Assembly (NCBI GenBank): GCA_963843945.1
Contig: CAWJMF010000002.1
Coordinates: forward strand, 806,001-870,000
DNA: 64,000 nucleotides
Direction: 5' to 3'
From: CAWJMF01 sp963843945
GTDB lineage: Bacteria > Vulcanimicrobiota > Vulcanimicrobiia > Vulcanimicrobiales > Vulcanimicrobiaceae
Shown here: in pieces, positions 1-9,116 of the stretch
Position numbering within the stretch: position 1 is the stretch's first letter
How the letters are laid out: each line of letters begins with the position of its first letter
Program-made: the position numbers and the translations under genes
Notes under the pieces: model-generated
Told to the model about the DNA's origin: nothing
Databases searched by the model: none
Seen by the model: only the letters and a program-made list of their open reading frames with translations

Positions 1-393
1 CGGGACGAGCGCCGCCCCGACGCCTCGGGCGGTGCAGTGCTCGGCGAGACCGCGCTCGTCGTCCTCGCTCCAGCCCGTCGCGCCGACCACCGGCGAGACG
101 CCCTGCCCCACCGCTCGCCGGGCGATCGCGACGGTCGCCGGATAGAGCGTGAAGTCGACGATGACTTGCGGCTCCTCCGCATCGATCAGCGTGTCGAGTT
201 CGCCGTACACCGAGCCCGCCGGGCGGGTCAATCCCAGGACGGCGGCGAGCGGTTCGCCGATCCGCGCGCGCGCGAAGGCACCGGCCAGCTCCAGGTCGAG
301 TGCCGAATCGATCGCGTTGCAGGCGACCCGGCCCATTCGTCCGAGCGCACCCGCGACCGCGACGCGCAGGCGCCCGGCCCGGGCGCTCTCCAG
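1..393 (-). CDS. dapB: 4-hydroxy-tetrahydrodipicolinate reductase, N-terminal part (runs off left edge)
   Basis: The reverse-strand frame opens with RLRVAVAGALGRMGR, the glycine-rich NAD(P)H-binding loop of DapB, and continues with VIVDFT and VVGATGW, both typical of the family. DapB reduces the dihydrodipicolinate precursor on the lysine/diaminopimelate route in the cytoplasm. Only about 125 residues are inside the window. No ATG or GTG precedes the loop in this frame; the ATG near 336 would remove the dinucleotide-binding motif, so the true start is probably hidden by one of the frame errors common here. It lies directly downstream of the helicase gene, same strand, about 10 bases away. Confidence 0.82.
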   Translation of the reverse strand, partial: MESARAGRLRVAVAGALGRMGRVACNAIDSALDLELAGAFARARIGEPLAAVLGLTRPAGSVYGELDTLIDAEEPQVIVDFTLYPATVAIARRAVGQGVSPVVGATGWSEDDERGLAEHCTARGVGAALVP

Positions 394-404
394 TTTTGTG
401 CCCC

Positions 405-2581
405 CTAGACCTTCTCGAGCGGAGCGTACTTGAGCATGACCATCTTCTGCCCGACGTTCGGGAAGTTGATCGTCAGCAAACCGTCGCCGCCCGCCCCGGT
501 GACCGCGGCGACGAGCCCCTCGCCCCACTTGGGATGGCGCACGCGGTCGCCGGGCTGCAAGCCCAGATGGATTCCGGCGCCGGCGGTTTCGTGGATCGAG
601 ACTTCGCGCCAGCGTCCGCCCGCCGGACGCGGTAAGGGCGCGACCCCGCCGAGCACTTCGACGCTCGGCATCTCGTCCAAGAAGCGCGAACTTCGGATGC
701 GCGAAGGTGTTGCCGAAGAGCGTGCGGCGCATCGCGTACGACAAGATAGAGGCGATCCATCGCGCGGGTGATGCCGACGTAGGCGAGACGGCGCTCTTCT
801 TCGAGCTCGGCCATGTCGTTCTGCGCGCGCTGGTTGCGGGAAGACGCCCTCTTCCAGCCCGGTCAGGAACACGATGGGCGAACTCGAGTCCCTTGGCCGC
901 GTGCATCGTCATCAGGGTGACGAACGACGAGTCCGGATCGAGCGTGTCGAGATCGCTGATGAGCGCGATGTTGGCGAGGAACTGGTCGAGCGAACTATCG
1001 TTGTCGCGGCCTTCGAACTCGCGCGCGACGCCGATGAGCTCTTGCAGGTTCTCGAGGCGCGCGCGCGCGTCGCTGCGTGTCCTCGGCCTGCAGCTCGCGG
1101 ACGTAGCCCGACTCTTCCATCACCGCCACGAGCAGCTCGGAGATCGAGAGCTGGTCGACGCGCGAGCGCAGGTCGGTGATCAGCTCGGCGAAACGCTCGA
1201 GCTCCTTCTGCTTCTTCGGGACCGCACGGCGCAGCAGTCTCCTTGTCGAAGATCGCCTGCCCGACGGAGACGCCCGGCGCTGTTGGCCGCGTCGACCAAG
1301 CTCGCCAGCGTCTGCTGTCCGATGCTGCGGCGCGGCACGTTGACGATGCGCCGGAACGCGACCGCATCCGAAGGGTTCACGATGTAGCGCAGGTACGCGA
1401 TCATGTCTTTGATCTTCGGTGCGCGCGTAGAACCCGACGCCGCCGACGACCCGGTACGGGATGCCTTCGGCTCAGCAGCGCCTCTTCGAAGACGCGCGAC
1501 TGTGCGTTGGTGCGGTAGAGCATCAGGAAGTCGCGGTAGGCCGCGCCGTCGCGGACGTGTTCTTTGATCTTCTCGACGACGTAGCGCGCTTCGATCGCGC
1601 TCGGTCTCGGCCGGGTACGCGGTGATCGGCTCGCCCTCGGCGCGCTTCGTGAAGAGCTTCTTCGCCGAGCGCGATTGGTTGTTGGCGACCAGCTCGTTGG
1701 CGGCCGCGAGGATCGCCTGCGTGCTGCGATAGTTCTCCTCGAGCTTGAAGATCTTCGCGCCGGGGAAGTCTTCTTCGAAGCGCAGGATCATGCTTGATAG
1801 TCGCTGCCGCGCCACGAGTAGATCGACTGATCGTCGTCGCCGACGACCGTGATGTTCTTGTGCTCTTCGGCCAGGATCGCGACACAGGCGGTACTGCGCG
1901 TAGTTGACGTCCTGGTATTCGTCGACCAGGATGTAGCGGAACTTGTTCTGGTAGCGCGTGCGGACTTCTTCGTCGTTGCTCGAGCAGATCGAATCGTCTG
2001 CGAGATGAGATCGTCGAAGTCGAGCCCGTTGCTCTCGCGCAGACGGCGGTCGTACTCGCGATAGACTTTGGCCATGCGCTCGCCGAAGAACGAGGTGTTC
2101 TGCGCCTCGTACTTATCGGGCGCAGAGCAGCGCGTTCTTGGCTTTGCTGATCTCGTCGAGGGCCGCGCCCGGCGAGATCTGGCGCTCGTCGTAGTCGAGA
2201 TCGTGCAGCATGTCGCGCACGATCGCGCGCTGGTCGGTATCGTCCATGATCGCGAAATTCGAAGCGATGCCGATGCGCTTGCCGTCGCGGCGCAAGATGC
2301 GCACGCAGATCGAGTGGAACGTTCCGACCCACAGCTCGCGCGGCTTGTGCGCCGACCATCGCTTCGAGCCGCGACTTCATCTCGCCGGCCGCTTTGTTGG
2401 TGAAGGTTACGGCCAGGATGCGGTCGGGGAAGACGTTTTTCTCGCTGAGCAGGTACGCGATCCGGTGGGTGAGGACTCGGGTCTTGCCGCTGCCGGCACC
2501 GGCAAAAATGAGAACGGGTCCTTCGGTTTGCTCGACAGCATTACGTTGGACGTCATTAAGAGCGTCAGTTTGGACAATCAT
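405..2581 (-). CDS. pcrA: ATP-dependent DNA helicase PcrA/UvrD (multiple frame breaks)
   Basis: Superfamily 1A 3'-5' DNA helicase of repair and replication restart. The first frame has the Q-motif region NDVQRNAVEQTEGP and Walker A AGAGSGKT, followed by VTFTNKAAGEM. Later pieces in other frames carry GLDFDDL, GDDDQSIYSWRG (motif II/III), KLEENYRS (motif IV) and RRLAYVGITRA (motif VI). The C-terminus has the PcrA-type tail with VRHPKWGEG. Total length of about 725 codons fits the family, but the frame changes at least eight times (for example near 2340, 2100, 1810, 1200 and 820). All motifs are preserved across the breaks, so these look like sequencing indels more than decay. Start ATG at 2581. 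Confidence 0.9.
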
Positions 2582-2658
2582 CAGACGGTAACTATTCGCC
2601 GCGGAGGGCCTCTGCGCCTCGGCGCCGCCGCGCGCCGCGGGACGTGCCCCGGCGGGCC

Positions 2659-3728
2659 CTAGCGCGCGATGCGCAGGACGTTGCGGGACGGCTGCGCGAC
2701 GGCGAGCGCGCTTGCGAGGTACGCGAGGGTCGATTCGGCGCCCATGTTGGCGTTGACCCAGTTCGCTTCCAGCCCGTCGCGGCAGCCCGCCGCCGTGACA
2801 CGACCTCGACGCTGCTCCGAGTTATCGCCGTGAAACCAGGCGAAGGCCGCTTCCGCGGTGCGCAAATAACGCAGCAGCGCCGGTGAGGCCGTAGGCTTCC
2901 AAGCACGCGTCGACCATCGCGGCCGCTTCCAGCGGCTGCTGCCCGAAGCGCGCGCGCGGGCCGCCGCGAGCGTACCAGCCGTCGTTGCCGATGGGCACGA
3001 AGACCCCGGCTTCGAGGACGACCGATTCGTAGAAGTCGAGCGTGCGCAGGCCGGCTTCGACCCAGCTCGCGTTCGTCAAGCACCGAACCGATTCGCAAGC
3101 AGTGCCTCAGGCAAGCGAGCGTTGTCGTAGGTCATCCGTTCCTCGAACCAGTCCCAGCCTTCGCCGCGGCGTCGCATTCCGGTGGGCGACGAGTTCGCTG
3201 CGCGATCGAGCGCAGGGTCGCTTCGATAGCGGCGTGCTCGCGGTCCAAGGCTTCGTAGGCGTGCGTCAGGCCGATGGCCGCGTAGGCGCGCGCGCGCAAG
3301 TGCGTCATGCCGGCGACGTGCGGCAGCGCGCGTTCGAGCATGCGACGGCACACGGCGCGCCACTCTTCGCGCGGTGCGAAGCGCAAGCCGTAGCCCAGCG
3401 CCCAAATCGCCCGGCCGTTCGCGTCTTCCGTGCCGACCTCGTCGAGCCAGGCTGCGGTCGTAACCCATGAAGTTGCGGAAGAGCCCGTCCTCACGCTGCG
3501 CGTGGTGCAGGAAGGCGAGGTAAATACGGCCCAGCCGCAGCGCCTGTTCGCCGCAGCCGATCGAAGGGCGTCGACGCGACGGCGACCAGGAAAGCGCGCG
3601 CCACGTCGTCGGTGCAATAGCCGGTTTCGCGGTTCGGCAGATCGGTCACCGCGTGCTGGATCACGCCGACGTCGTCGGTCAGCGCGATCAAGTGATCGAG
3701 CGACGGGCGGTTGCAGCATCGGACGCAT
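2659..3728 (-). CDS. glycosidase-like partner of the upstream glycosyltransferase (frame breaks)
   Basis: The ATG directly follows the TAA of the glycosyltransferase, so the two are probably translated together. About 355 codons are spread over several frames. Near the start are HLIALTDDVGVIQHAV and ETGYCTDDVARAF, a signature found in proteins (or C-terminal domains) paired with GT4 glycosyltransferases and thought to have a six-hairpin glycosidase-like fold. Later pieces contain GNDGWYARGG and FHGDN. The first break is near 3700, with others near 3470, 3080 and 2840. The substrate cannot be told; a role in making or trimming a surface oligosaccharide or storage glycan is inference from the neighbours. 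Confidence 0.6.
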
Positions 3729-4947
3729 TTAAGCGGGTCGCACCAATTCCGCCGCTTCAAACACTTCGGGCACGAGGTCCGCGAACAGCCGGCCGTATCC
3801 CTTGGCGACGTGCGGCCACGTCATCTGACGGCCGAAGCGGTAGGCGCGCCGCTCGGTGGCGCGGCGCAGCCAGCGGTCGTCGAGCAGCTCGAGAATCGCG
3901 TCGCCGAGTCGCTTCGGGATCGCGGAACGGCGTCAGGAAGCCGCGCTGGTGCGCGAGCAGCTCCTGCGCGTAGAGGTACGGGCGTCGAGACGATCGCTTT
4001 TCCGCAGACCGACCGCATACGCGAGCGTTCCGCTGACGATCTGCACGGGGTTCGGGTACGGCGTGCAATAGATGTCGGTTGCGCGCCAAGATAGTTGACC
4101 AGCTCGTCGAACTCGAGATAGCGGTCGACCAGCGCGACGTTGTTTTGCAGACCGTAGTCCGCGATCATCTGCACGAGCGACTCGCGATACGACTCGCCTT
4201 CGTGGCGGCGCACGCCCGGATGCGTTTGCCCGAGAATGAGATAAAGCGCTTCGGGGTGACGCTTCACGACTTTGCGCATCGCTTGGATTCGCGTACTCGA
4301 GACCTTTGCCGCGGCTGATCAAACCGAACGTCGAGATGACCATGCGCTGCCCGACACCGAACGACGCTTTGAGCCGCGTCGGTCGAGCGGAACGGAACGT
4401 CGGGAACGCCGTGATGGATCACGTGCGTCTTGTCGGGATCGACGCCGTAGAGTTTTGACGAGAATGTCTTTGCCGGTTTGCGAAAGGACGACGACGCCGT
4501 CGGAGAGATCGCAGATGCGACGCGCAACTTCGCGATGCTCGGGCGTCGGGTTCGGCAGCACGGTGTGCAGCGAAGTGACCACCGGCTTTTTCGAGCGCTT
4601 CGAGGAAGTCGAGAAACCATCGAACCTTCGGGACCGCCGAACAGGCCGTACTCGTGTTGAACGTTGACGAGCTCCGCCGGATACTCGTTGGCGAATTCAG
4701 CGGCTCGCCGGTACGACGAGCGATCGTCTTGCGACAGTCGCGCGACCACACCGGGCTTGTAATTCCGGACTTCGCCGCCGGGTTCGTCAAGCGCGATCAC
4801 GGCGCTCGAAATGCCGAACTCGGAGTCGAAGCTATCGACGACGTCTTTGGTGAACGTGGCGATGCCGCACTCGCGCGGCGGAAACGATCCGACAAAGAGC
4901 GTGCGCGGGGGTCGCGGAGTGAGATTGGCGGCAACTCGTTCCAGCAA
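3729..4947 (-). CDS. glycosyltransferase, GT4 family (frame breaks)
   Basis: Predicted retaining GT-B transferase of about 405 residues. The N-terminal frame reads LFVGSFPPRECGIATFTKD, a typical start for this GT4 subgroup, followed by LVNVQHEYGLFGG. Downstream pieces in shifted frames carry SDGVVVLSQTGKD, THVIHHGVPDVPF, STFGLISRGKG and LILGQTHPGV, in the correct order for the C-terminal nucleotide-sugar domain. The frame changes near 4600, 4450, 4340, 4270 and 3960. The gene ends with TAA at 3729-3731, abutting the next start. The operon mate upstream supplies an activated sugar nucleotide. Donor and acceptor sugars are unknown. Confidence 0.8.
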
Positions 4948-5038
4948 GTAGATTCCTCGTAGCTTTCTTTTCGAGAAATTACCCGTTGTTTCGAACCGGC
5001 AAACCTGGCGAACGGTAGCGCGACCGGGGGATGCTTCT

Positions 5039-6088
5039 CTAGATATTCGCGGTAATGTGGTCCGAAAGCCTTGAATCGGGCTCGATCGATGCGCCGGAAT
5101 CTATTTCCACGTCATGTCCTATGACGGTTCCGGTGCTAATTTGCGCGCCGCTGCCGACGCGTACGCGATCGGCGAGGATCGCACCATCGATCTTGGCCCC
5201 CGCATCGACCACGACGTCATCCCAAAGGATGGAATCGCGAACGACTGCATCGGGCCCGATCTTCACGCGCGCTCCAAGGATTGCGTACGGTCCGACCGTC
5301 GCGCTTGGATCGATTCGTGCATCGCCGCCGATGAAACTCGGCTTCACGATGCCCGTCGAAGGCTCGGCTAATTCACCGAGCGTCAATTTTCCGTTGAGCA
5401 CGTCGCGGTGCGCTTGGATATATTGCTCGGGCCGCCCGACGTCCAGCCAATAGTCATCGGTCGTGTATGCATAGAACCGCTCGCCGGCGGCGATTAGTTT
5501 CGGGAAGGTCTCGCGTTCGATCGAAACCTTGCCGGCCGGGATCGCGTCGAGGACCGCCCGCTCGAGGAGGTAAGTCCCGGCATTGATTTCGTTGCTCGGC
5601 GCCTGCCCGGGGGGCGGCTTCTCCACGAAGGCCGAGATCCGTCCGTCCGGGTCGTGAACGACGCAGCCGAAGGCCGAGGGGTCCTCGACCCGCGTGAGGT
5701 GCAGGGTGCCGAGCCCTCCCTTGTGCTGGTGGTAGTCGAGCATCGCCCGCAGGTCGAGGCCCGTCAGGACGTCGCCGTTGAGGACGAAGAACCGGCCCGT
5801 AATCTGATCGGCGACGTTCTTGAGAGCTCCGGCCGTCCCGAGCGGGCTGGCCTCGATGACGTACGAGAGGCGCATACCGAGACGCGATCCGTCGCCGAGA
5901 TGGTCCTCGATCGCCTGCGGCAGGTAGCCGGCGGCGAGGATGACGTCGTCGACCCCCGCGGCGTGGAGCCGGCGCAGGGTGCGTTCGAGAAACGGGACCC
6001 CAAACAACGGGACCATCGGCTTCGGCGTGCCGTAGGTGAGCGGCCGGAGCCGCGTACCCTCGCCGCCCACGAGAATGACTGCCTGCAA
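5039..6088 (-). CDS. NDP-sugar pyrophosphorylase (mannose-1-phosphate guanylyltransferase-like)
   Basis: Intact 349-residue protein. The N-terminal nucleotidyltransferase domain (about 1-235) has the activation signature LVGGEGTRLRPLTYGTPKPM, and VLNGDVL provides the metal-binding aspartate. The C-terminal part (about 245-349) has short periodic repeats of a left-handed beta-helix (IDPSATVGPYAILG, VKIGPDAVVRDSI). It would activate a hexose-1-phosphate with an NTP for glycan synthesis. GDP-mannose is the usual product of this two-domain type, but UTP/glucose specificity cannot be excluded. It is the first gene of the minus-strand operon, about 90 bases upstream of the glycosyltransferase, and unlike its neighbours carries no frame breaks. 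Confidence 0.87.
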   Translation of the reverse strand: MQAVILVGGEGTRLRPLTYGTPKPMVPLFGVPFLERTLRRLHAAGVDDVILAAGYLPQAIEDHLGDGSRLGMRLSYVIEASPLGTAGALKNVADQITGRFFVLNGDVLTGLDLRAMLDYHQHKGGLGTLHLTRVEDPSAFGCVVHDPDGRISAFVEKPPPGQAPSNEINAGTYLLERAVLDAIPAGKVSIERETFPKLIAAGERFYAYTTDDYWLDVGRPEQYIQAHRDVLNGKLTLGELAEPSTGIVKPSFIGGDARIDPSATVGPYAILGARVKIGPDAVVRDSILWDDVVVDAGAKIDGAILADRVRVGSGAQISTGTVIGHDVEIDSGASIEPDSRLSDHITANI

Positions 6089-6268
6089 AGAATCTCCCTA
6101 AAAGGTAGCTCGGACAGAGACTCTTCGTTATGCCCCGGTAAGGTGCTTTCGACGCGTGGCTAGCGGCGGGTTTTGACTCGGGCTTTGGGCGGCGTTCGGG
6201 CCGGCTAGGGAACTGTTTTTCGCCGCAATGGGGAGGGGATTGGTTGGCTTGTATCGAACGTATGTTCG

Positions 6269-6844
6269 ATGAATAAGCGACAGTATACGATCGACTGGCC
6301 GGCGGTCCAACGCTTCCACGACGAGGGTAACGACCGGAACGCTTGTTGCCGGCACTTCCGTTTCACGATGGGCGCTTGGTACAAGGCTATTCTGCGCGGA
6401 CGAATCGTGCAGCGCCCGTGCCACATCAAACGCTACGACTGGTCGGCCGTTCAGGCGTTCTACGACGAAGGACATTCCTTTAGGGAGTGCATGGAGCGCT
6501 TCGGCTTCTGCAGCGCCAGCTGGGCGAAATCCGTGAAGGCCGGCCGAATGAACCCTAGACCGCAACGCAAACCGCTGCACCTGATCCTTAACTCGCCATA
6601 TAGGACCACGATCAAGAAACGCTTGCTAGACGCTGGTATACTCAAGAACGTCTGCGACGAATGCGGGATCAGCGAGTGGAGGGGCAAACGGCTGTCCATC
6701 CAAATCGACCACGTCAATGGCGTCAAGGACGATCATCGCCTCGAGAACTTGCGGATGCTTTGCCCCAACTGCCACAGTCAAACCGATACCTTTGCGGCAA
6801 AAAATAGCTATAGAATTAAACTAAAGCTGGTCAATCCCGGGTAG
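6269..6844 (+). CDS. HNH endonuclease with duplicated N-terminal HTH-like repeat
   Basis: 191 residues. The C-terminal third is an HNH nuclease: CDECG and CPNC form a zinc knuckle around QIDHVNG and LENLRML, the H-N-H core. The first 95 residues hold two similar units of about 45 residues, DWPAVQRFHDEG...WYKAILRGRI and DWSAVQAFYDEG...WAKSVKAGRM, which look like helix-turn-helix DNA-reading modules. The gene ends with TAG at 6842-6844, ten bases inside the tRNA-Gln gene, so its last codons are tRNA sequence. Base composition is visibly less GC-rich than the flanking genes. A homing-type nuclease or mobile-element remnant is likely. Confidence 0.8.
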   Translation: MNKRQYTIDWPAVQRFHDEGNDRNACCRHFRFTMGAWYKAILRGRIVQRPCHIKRYDWSAVQAFYDEGHSFRECMERFGFCSASWAKSVKAGRMNPRPQRKPLHLILNSPYRTTIKKRLLDAGILKNVCDECGISEWRGKRLSIQIDHVNGVKDDHRLENLRMLCPNCHSQTDTFAAKNSYRIKLKLVNPG

Positions 6845-6911
6845 CTTAATTTGGCAGAGCACCTGACTCTGAATCAGGGGGTTGATGGTTCGAGTCCATC
6901 CCCGGGAGCCA
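6835..6911 (+). tRNA. tRNA-Gln (CUG)
   Basis: Cloverleaf by eye: acceptor TCCCGGG pairs with CCCGGGA, followed by discriminator G and an encoded CCA. The anticodon stem CCTGA/TCAGG encloses loop CTCTGAA, giving anticodon CTG. The T-loop is TTCGAGT. The 5' end overlaps the last ten bases of the HNH gene. Confidence 0.95.
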
Positions 6912-6917
6912 ACGCGC

Positions 6918-6993
6918 GGCCCTATCGTCTAGAGGCCTAGGACGCCGCCCTCTCACGGCGGTAACACGGGTTCGAATCCCGTTGGGGCTACCA
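6918..6993 (+). tRNA. tRNA-Glu (CUC)
   Basis: Acceptor GGCCCTA pairs with TGGGGCT (with G-U pairs), followed by A and an encoded CCA. Anticodon stem CCGCC/GGCGG encloses CTCTCAC, anticodon CTC. T-stem ACGGG/CCCGT encloses TTCGAAT. It lies six bases after tRNA-Gln, so the two are probably one transcript. Confidence 0.95.
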
Positions 6994-6997
6994 CAGA

Positions 6998-7021
6998 AAC
7001 CTTGATTTATCAGGGTTTTTT
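6998..7021 (+). terminator. intrinsic terminator after the tRNA pair
   Basis: Stem AACCTTGAT / ATCAGGGTT (one G-U pair) with a two-base loop, followed by a run of T, four bases after the tRNA-Glu CCA. Confidence 0.85.
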
Positions 7022-7133
7022 GCTTCCATGAGGGCCGTTTGCTAACCGTCGCCTTCTCGAGTTCGGGCCGGAAGAGCCTATCAAAGGCAGCCGCGCCCTT
7101 GACCTGATCGTCATCGAACGTGGTTGTGTAAAC

Positions 7134-7151
7134 TAGCCCCCCGCAGCGCGC
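7134..7151. repeat. short direct repeat, copy 1
   Basis: TAGCCCCCCGCAGCGCGC here recurs with one C fewer at 7500-7516. The two copies bracket the 76-residue ORF. Meaning unknown. Confidence 0.5.
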
Positions 7152-7167
7152 GTGCTATTATCGAACC

Positions 7168-7398
7168 ATGGTTGGAATGCCCAGAGCCGAGCTGCAGGCC
7201 ATCATCGATGGGCCGGTCGGTCTCGCCCTACTAAACCTTCACAGAGTTACCGGTTTGGGTATGTGCGCCTTCCTCAACGATGACGACCAACCGGACGGCC
7301 TTTTTTCGCTCCGCATTCGGACCGATCTGCCGGAGGAGCTTCACAACGCTCTACTCGAGGACGAAGTGCTCGGCATCTATCGCCTGTTTTTGGGGTGA
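7168..7398 (+). CDS. hypothetical protein, 76 residues
   Basis: Small acidic, apparently soluble protein with no motif I recognise. It begins MVGMPRAELQAI and ends LGIYRLFLG, with a central NDDDQPDG stretch. It is followed within 150 bases by a hairpin terminator and bracketed by a short direct repeat. The region between it and the tRNA terminator (7022-7167) shows no other gene. Confidence 0.5.
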   Translation: MVGMPRAELQAIIDGPVGLALLNLHRVTGLGMCAFLNDDDQPDGLFSLRIRTDLPEELHNALLEDEVLGIYRLFLG

Positions 7399-7499
7399 GC
7401 GCCAGCCGAACTTCGTTTGGTCTTTCATCGCAGAGGACGAGTACCAAGCAAACCGCAGACTTTACGACTAACGGCTTTAGGGCCGTCCTAGCGCCTCTC

Positions 7500-7516
7500 T
7501 AGCCCCCGCAGCGCGC
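7500..7516. repeat. short direct repeat, copy 2
   Basis: TAGCCCCCGCAGCGCGC, near-identical to the copy at 7134-7151. Confidence 0.5.
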
Positions 7517-7522
7517 ATTCCG

Positions 7523-7547
7523 CAGCCCCGCCGATCCGGTGGGGCTG
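7523..7547. terminator. hairpin terminator between convergent genes
   Basis: Perfect 10-bp stem CAGCCCCGCC / GGTGGGGCTG (one G-U pair) around a five-base loop, followed by TTCGCTTTCT. It sits between the 76-residue gene on the plus strand and the secreted-protein gene on the minus strand. Confidence 0.6.
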
Positions 7548-7573
7548 TTCGCTTTCTGCGAGGTCCCGCGGGG

Positions 7574-8001
7574 CTACTTCACTGTGCTGAACTGATCGGT
7601 GTAAGCAAACCTAAACGGGTCCGAGGTGACGAACCACCAAAATGGCAGTCGAATTTGCGTCTTGCCGCGCAGCACGTTCCTTGGCCACTGGTCGCATTCG
7701 TGAGGAAACCCGGGCGGGAACCCGTGGCAACCGATCGAGACGCCGTTCACGTACAGTGGCCCGTTTGGGAGCAGGTACAGCCAGTGCTTCTCCCGTCCGC
7801 CTTCTTGAATCCCACGGAACACGCGTGTTCCCCGTCGTAACCGCAACTGATATATTCGAAGGCGCCTTGCACATAGCCATCAGGCTTACCAGTCGGCACC
7901 GGCACGGGGTCTTTCCAAGACTGAGCGTTAAGCGGAGACAGCACTAACAGTAGCTGCGCCACAACGAGTGCAGCGCTCCGCACCCCATCCGCGTAATTCA
8001 T
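7574..8001 (-). pseudogene. secreted hypothetical protein with one frameshift
   Basis: The first frame starts MNYADGVRSAALVVAQLLLV with a signal peptide ending near LNAQS and runs through GYVQGAFEYISCGYDGEHAC. After the Gly-Phe-Lys-Lys-Ala-Asp-Gly stretch near 7790 the sensible frame changes to EKHWLYLLPNGPLYVNG and continues to FSTVK. Joined, they give about 140 residues with several cysteines. The break is a single indel, either a real lesion or a read error. Function not recognised. Confidence 0.5.
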
Positions 8002-8057
8002 CGCTCCGCATTTTCGCTATCGCGCTGCGCCGCCCCGCCAAACGCAAGGCCCTAGGT

Positions 8058-8462
8058 TCAGCCGACCCATCTGACCGCTACTGCGGCAGCTCCAAGGCTG
8101 CCTAGCGTCCACAGTACCGTCCACGCCGAGTCCGCGTTCAGATGGTCGATGACGACGAGCGTAAGGATCGCGGCCAAGACGACTGCGATCCGGCTTGCGA
8201 AGCGCTTCCCTGGTGCTTGGCGATGCAGCGACACCCAGTAATAACGCGCGACTAAGCTCTCCCCGTGACATAAGCAGCGCTGCTCCGGCAAACGAAAGGC
8301 GCCTCGAGTTACCCCGAGACGCCCGAACAGCCGACTAACGAACGCGACTAGCTTCGCTGCGCTCTCCAACAGCACGGCGTCTCGGCGGTCCGAGCGTGTT
8401 CGCTCATGGGTTTTACGGGCAGCAATCTGTAATATCGCCGCAAGCCAAAGGACGACGAGCAT
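8058..8462 (-). CDS. hypothetical membrane protein, 134 residues
   Basis: N-terminal hydrophobic segment LVVLWLAAILQIAA and two C-terminal hydrophobic segments (AVVLAAILTLVVI and TVLWTLGSLGAAAVAV) separated by a basic middle. No family recognised. It ends just outside the IS3 remnant, so the upstream region may have been altered by that insertion. Confidence 0.4.
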   Translation of the reverse strand: MLVVLWLAAILQIAARKTHERTRSDRRDAVLLESAAKLVAFVSRLFGRLGVTRGAFRLPEQRCLCHGESLVARYYWVSLHRQAPGKRFASRIAVVLAAILTLVVIDHLNADSAWTVLWTLGSLGAAAVAVRWVG

Positions 8463-8465
8463 CTC

Positions 8466-8869
8466 AAAGCTCGCTTAGAAGACCTCGCGGCGAGGCGGCC
8501 ACGGTGGGGTTGGCGGCGTCTGCTCATTCTGCTGCAGCACGAAAAGGTTAAGGCGGGAGAGCATCGCGTCCGACGCCTCTATCGCGATCTGGGACTGCAC
8601 GTCCGACCCGCAAGAAGCGCAAGGTGCGGTACGTTCGCGGCAACGTCATTGCTCCTGTCTCCGCGCCCAACGAGCGTTGGTCGCTCGATTTCATGCATGA
8701 TACGCTGGCCTGTGGCCGATGCCTACGCACGCTCATGATCATCGACGACTTTACGCGGGAGTGCTTGGCGTTCGAGGTCGAGCGCGGTTTCAGCAGCCGG
8801 CGTGTAATCCGCGCTCTTGAGAGCATCGCATTCGAGCGGGGACTTCCCAAGAGGCTCCGCTTCGACAAC
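8466..8869 (+). pseudogene. IS3-family transposase OrfB, fragment 1 of 3
   Basis: Begins in frame with RPRWGWRRLLILLQHE and YRDLGLHVR (IS3 OrfB N-terminal helices). It has one frame break near 8604, then continues NERWSLDFMHD (first catalytic Asp) to RLRFDN (second Asp). Homology stops after the codon following that second Asp, at the left end of an IS110 insertion. The N-terminus of OrfB and all of OrfA are missing. Confidence 0.85.
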
Positions 8870-8872
8870 GAG

Positions 8873-9116
8873 CTAAATGCGGTTGTCAACTATTCTGGGA
8901 CAAAGAGTCATCGTTGTGCGCCGGGGATTGTACGCACTTTGGACCAGCCACGATTGCAACGACGGCTTAGACAACAAGAGCTCTTACCATGATGACACAA
9001 GGTCCCGATCGGGCCTTCAACGAGCTTAAAACAGAGTTCTTGTCCAAGCGGGAGATCCGAGCATTATCTACGAGGTCGAAATTGCCTCGACGGCACCGAG
9101 TGAAGGGATTCTCCCG
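8873..9116 (-). ncRNA. candidate bridge RNA region of the first IS110-family element
   Basis: Non-coding end of the element, 3' of its transposase, the position where IS1111-type elements carry the seeker/bridge RNA. Small stem-loops are visible (for example CGAGG at 9071 with CCTCG at 9085). No promoter or exact ends can be fixed by eye, and programming loops were not matched to the target. Inference from family layout. Confidence 0.4.

Noticed and set aside
8941..9060. Possible further IS3 coding fragment (NELKTEFLSKREIR) inside the first IS110-family element
   Set aside because: Too short and not at a conserved IS3 position; more likely part of the element's non-coding end.
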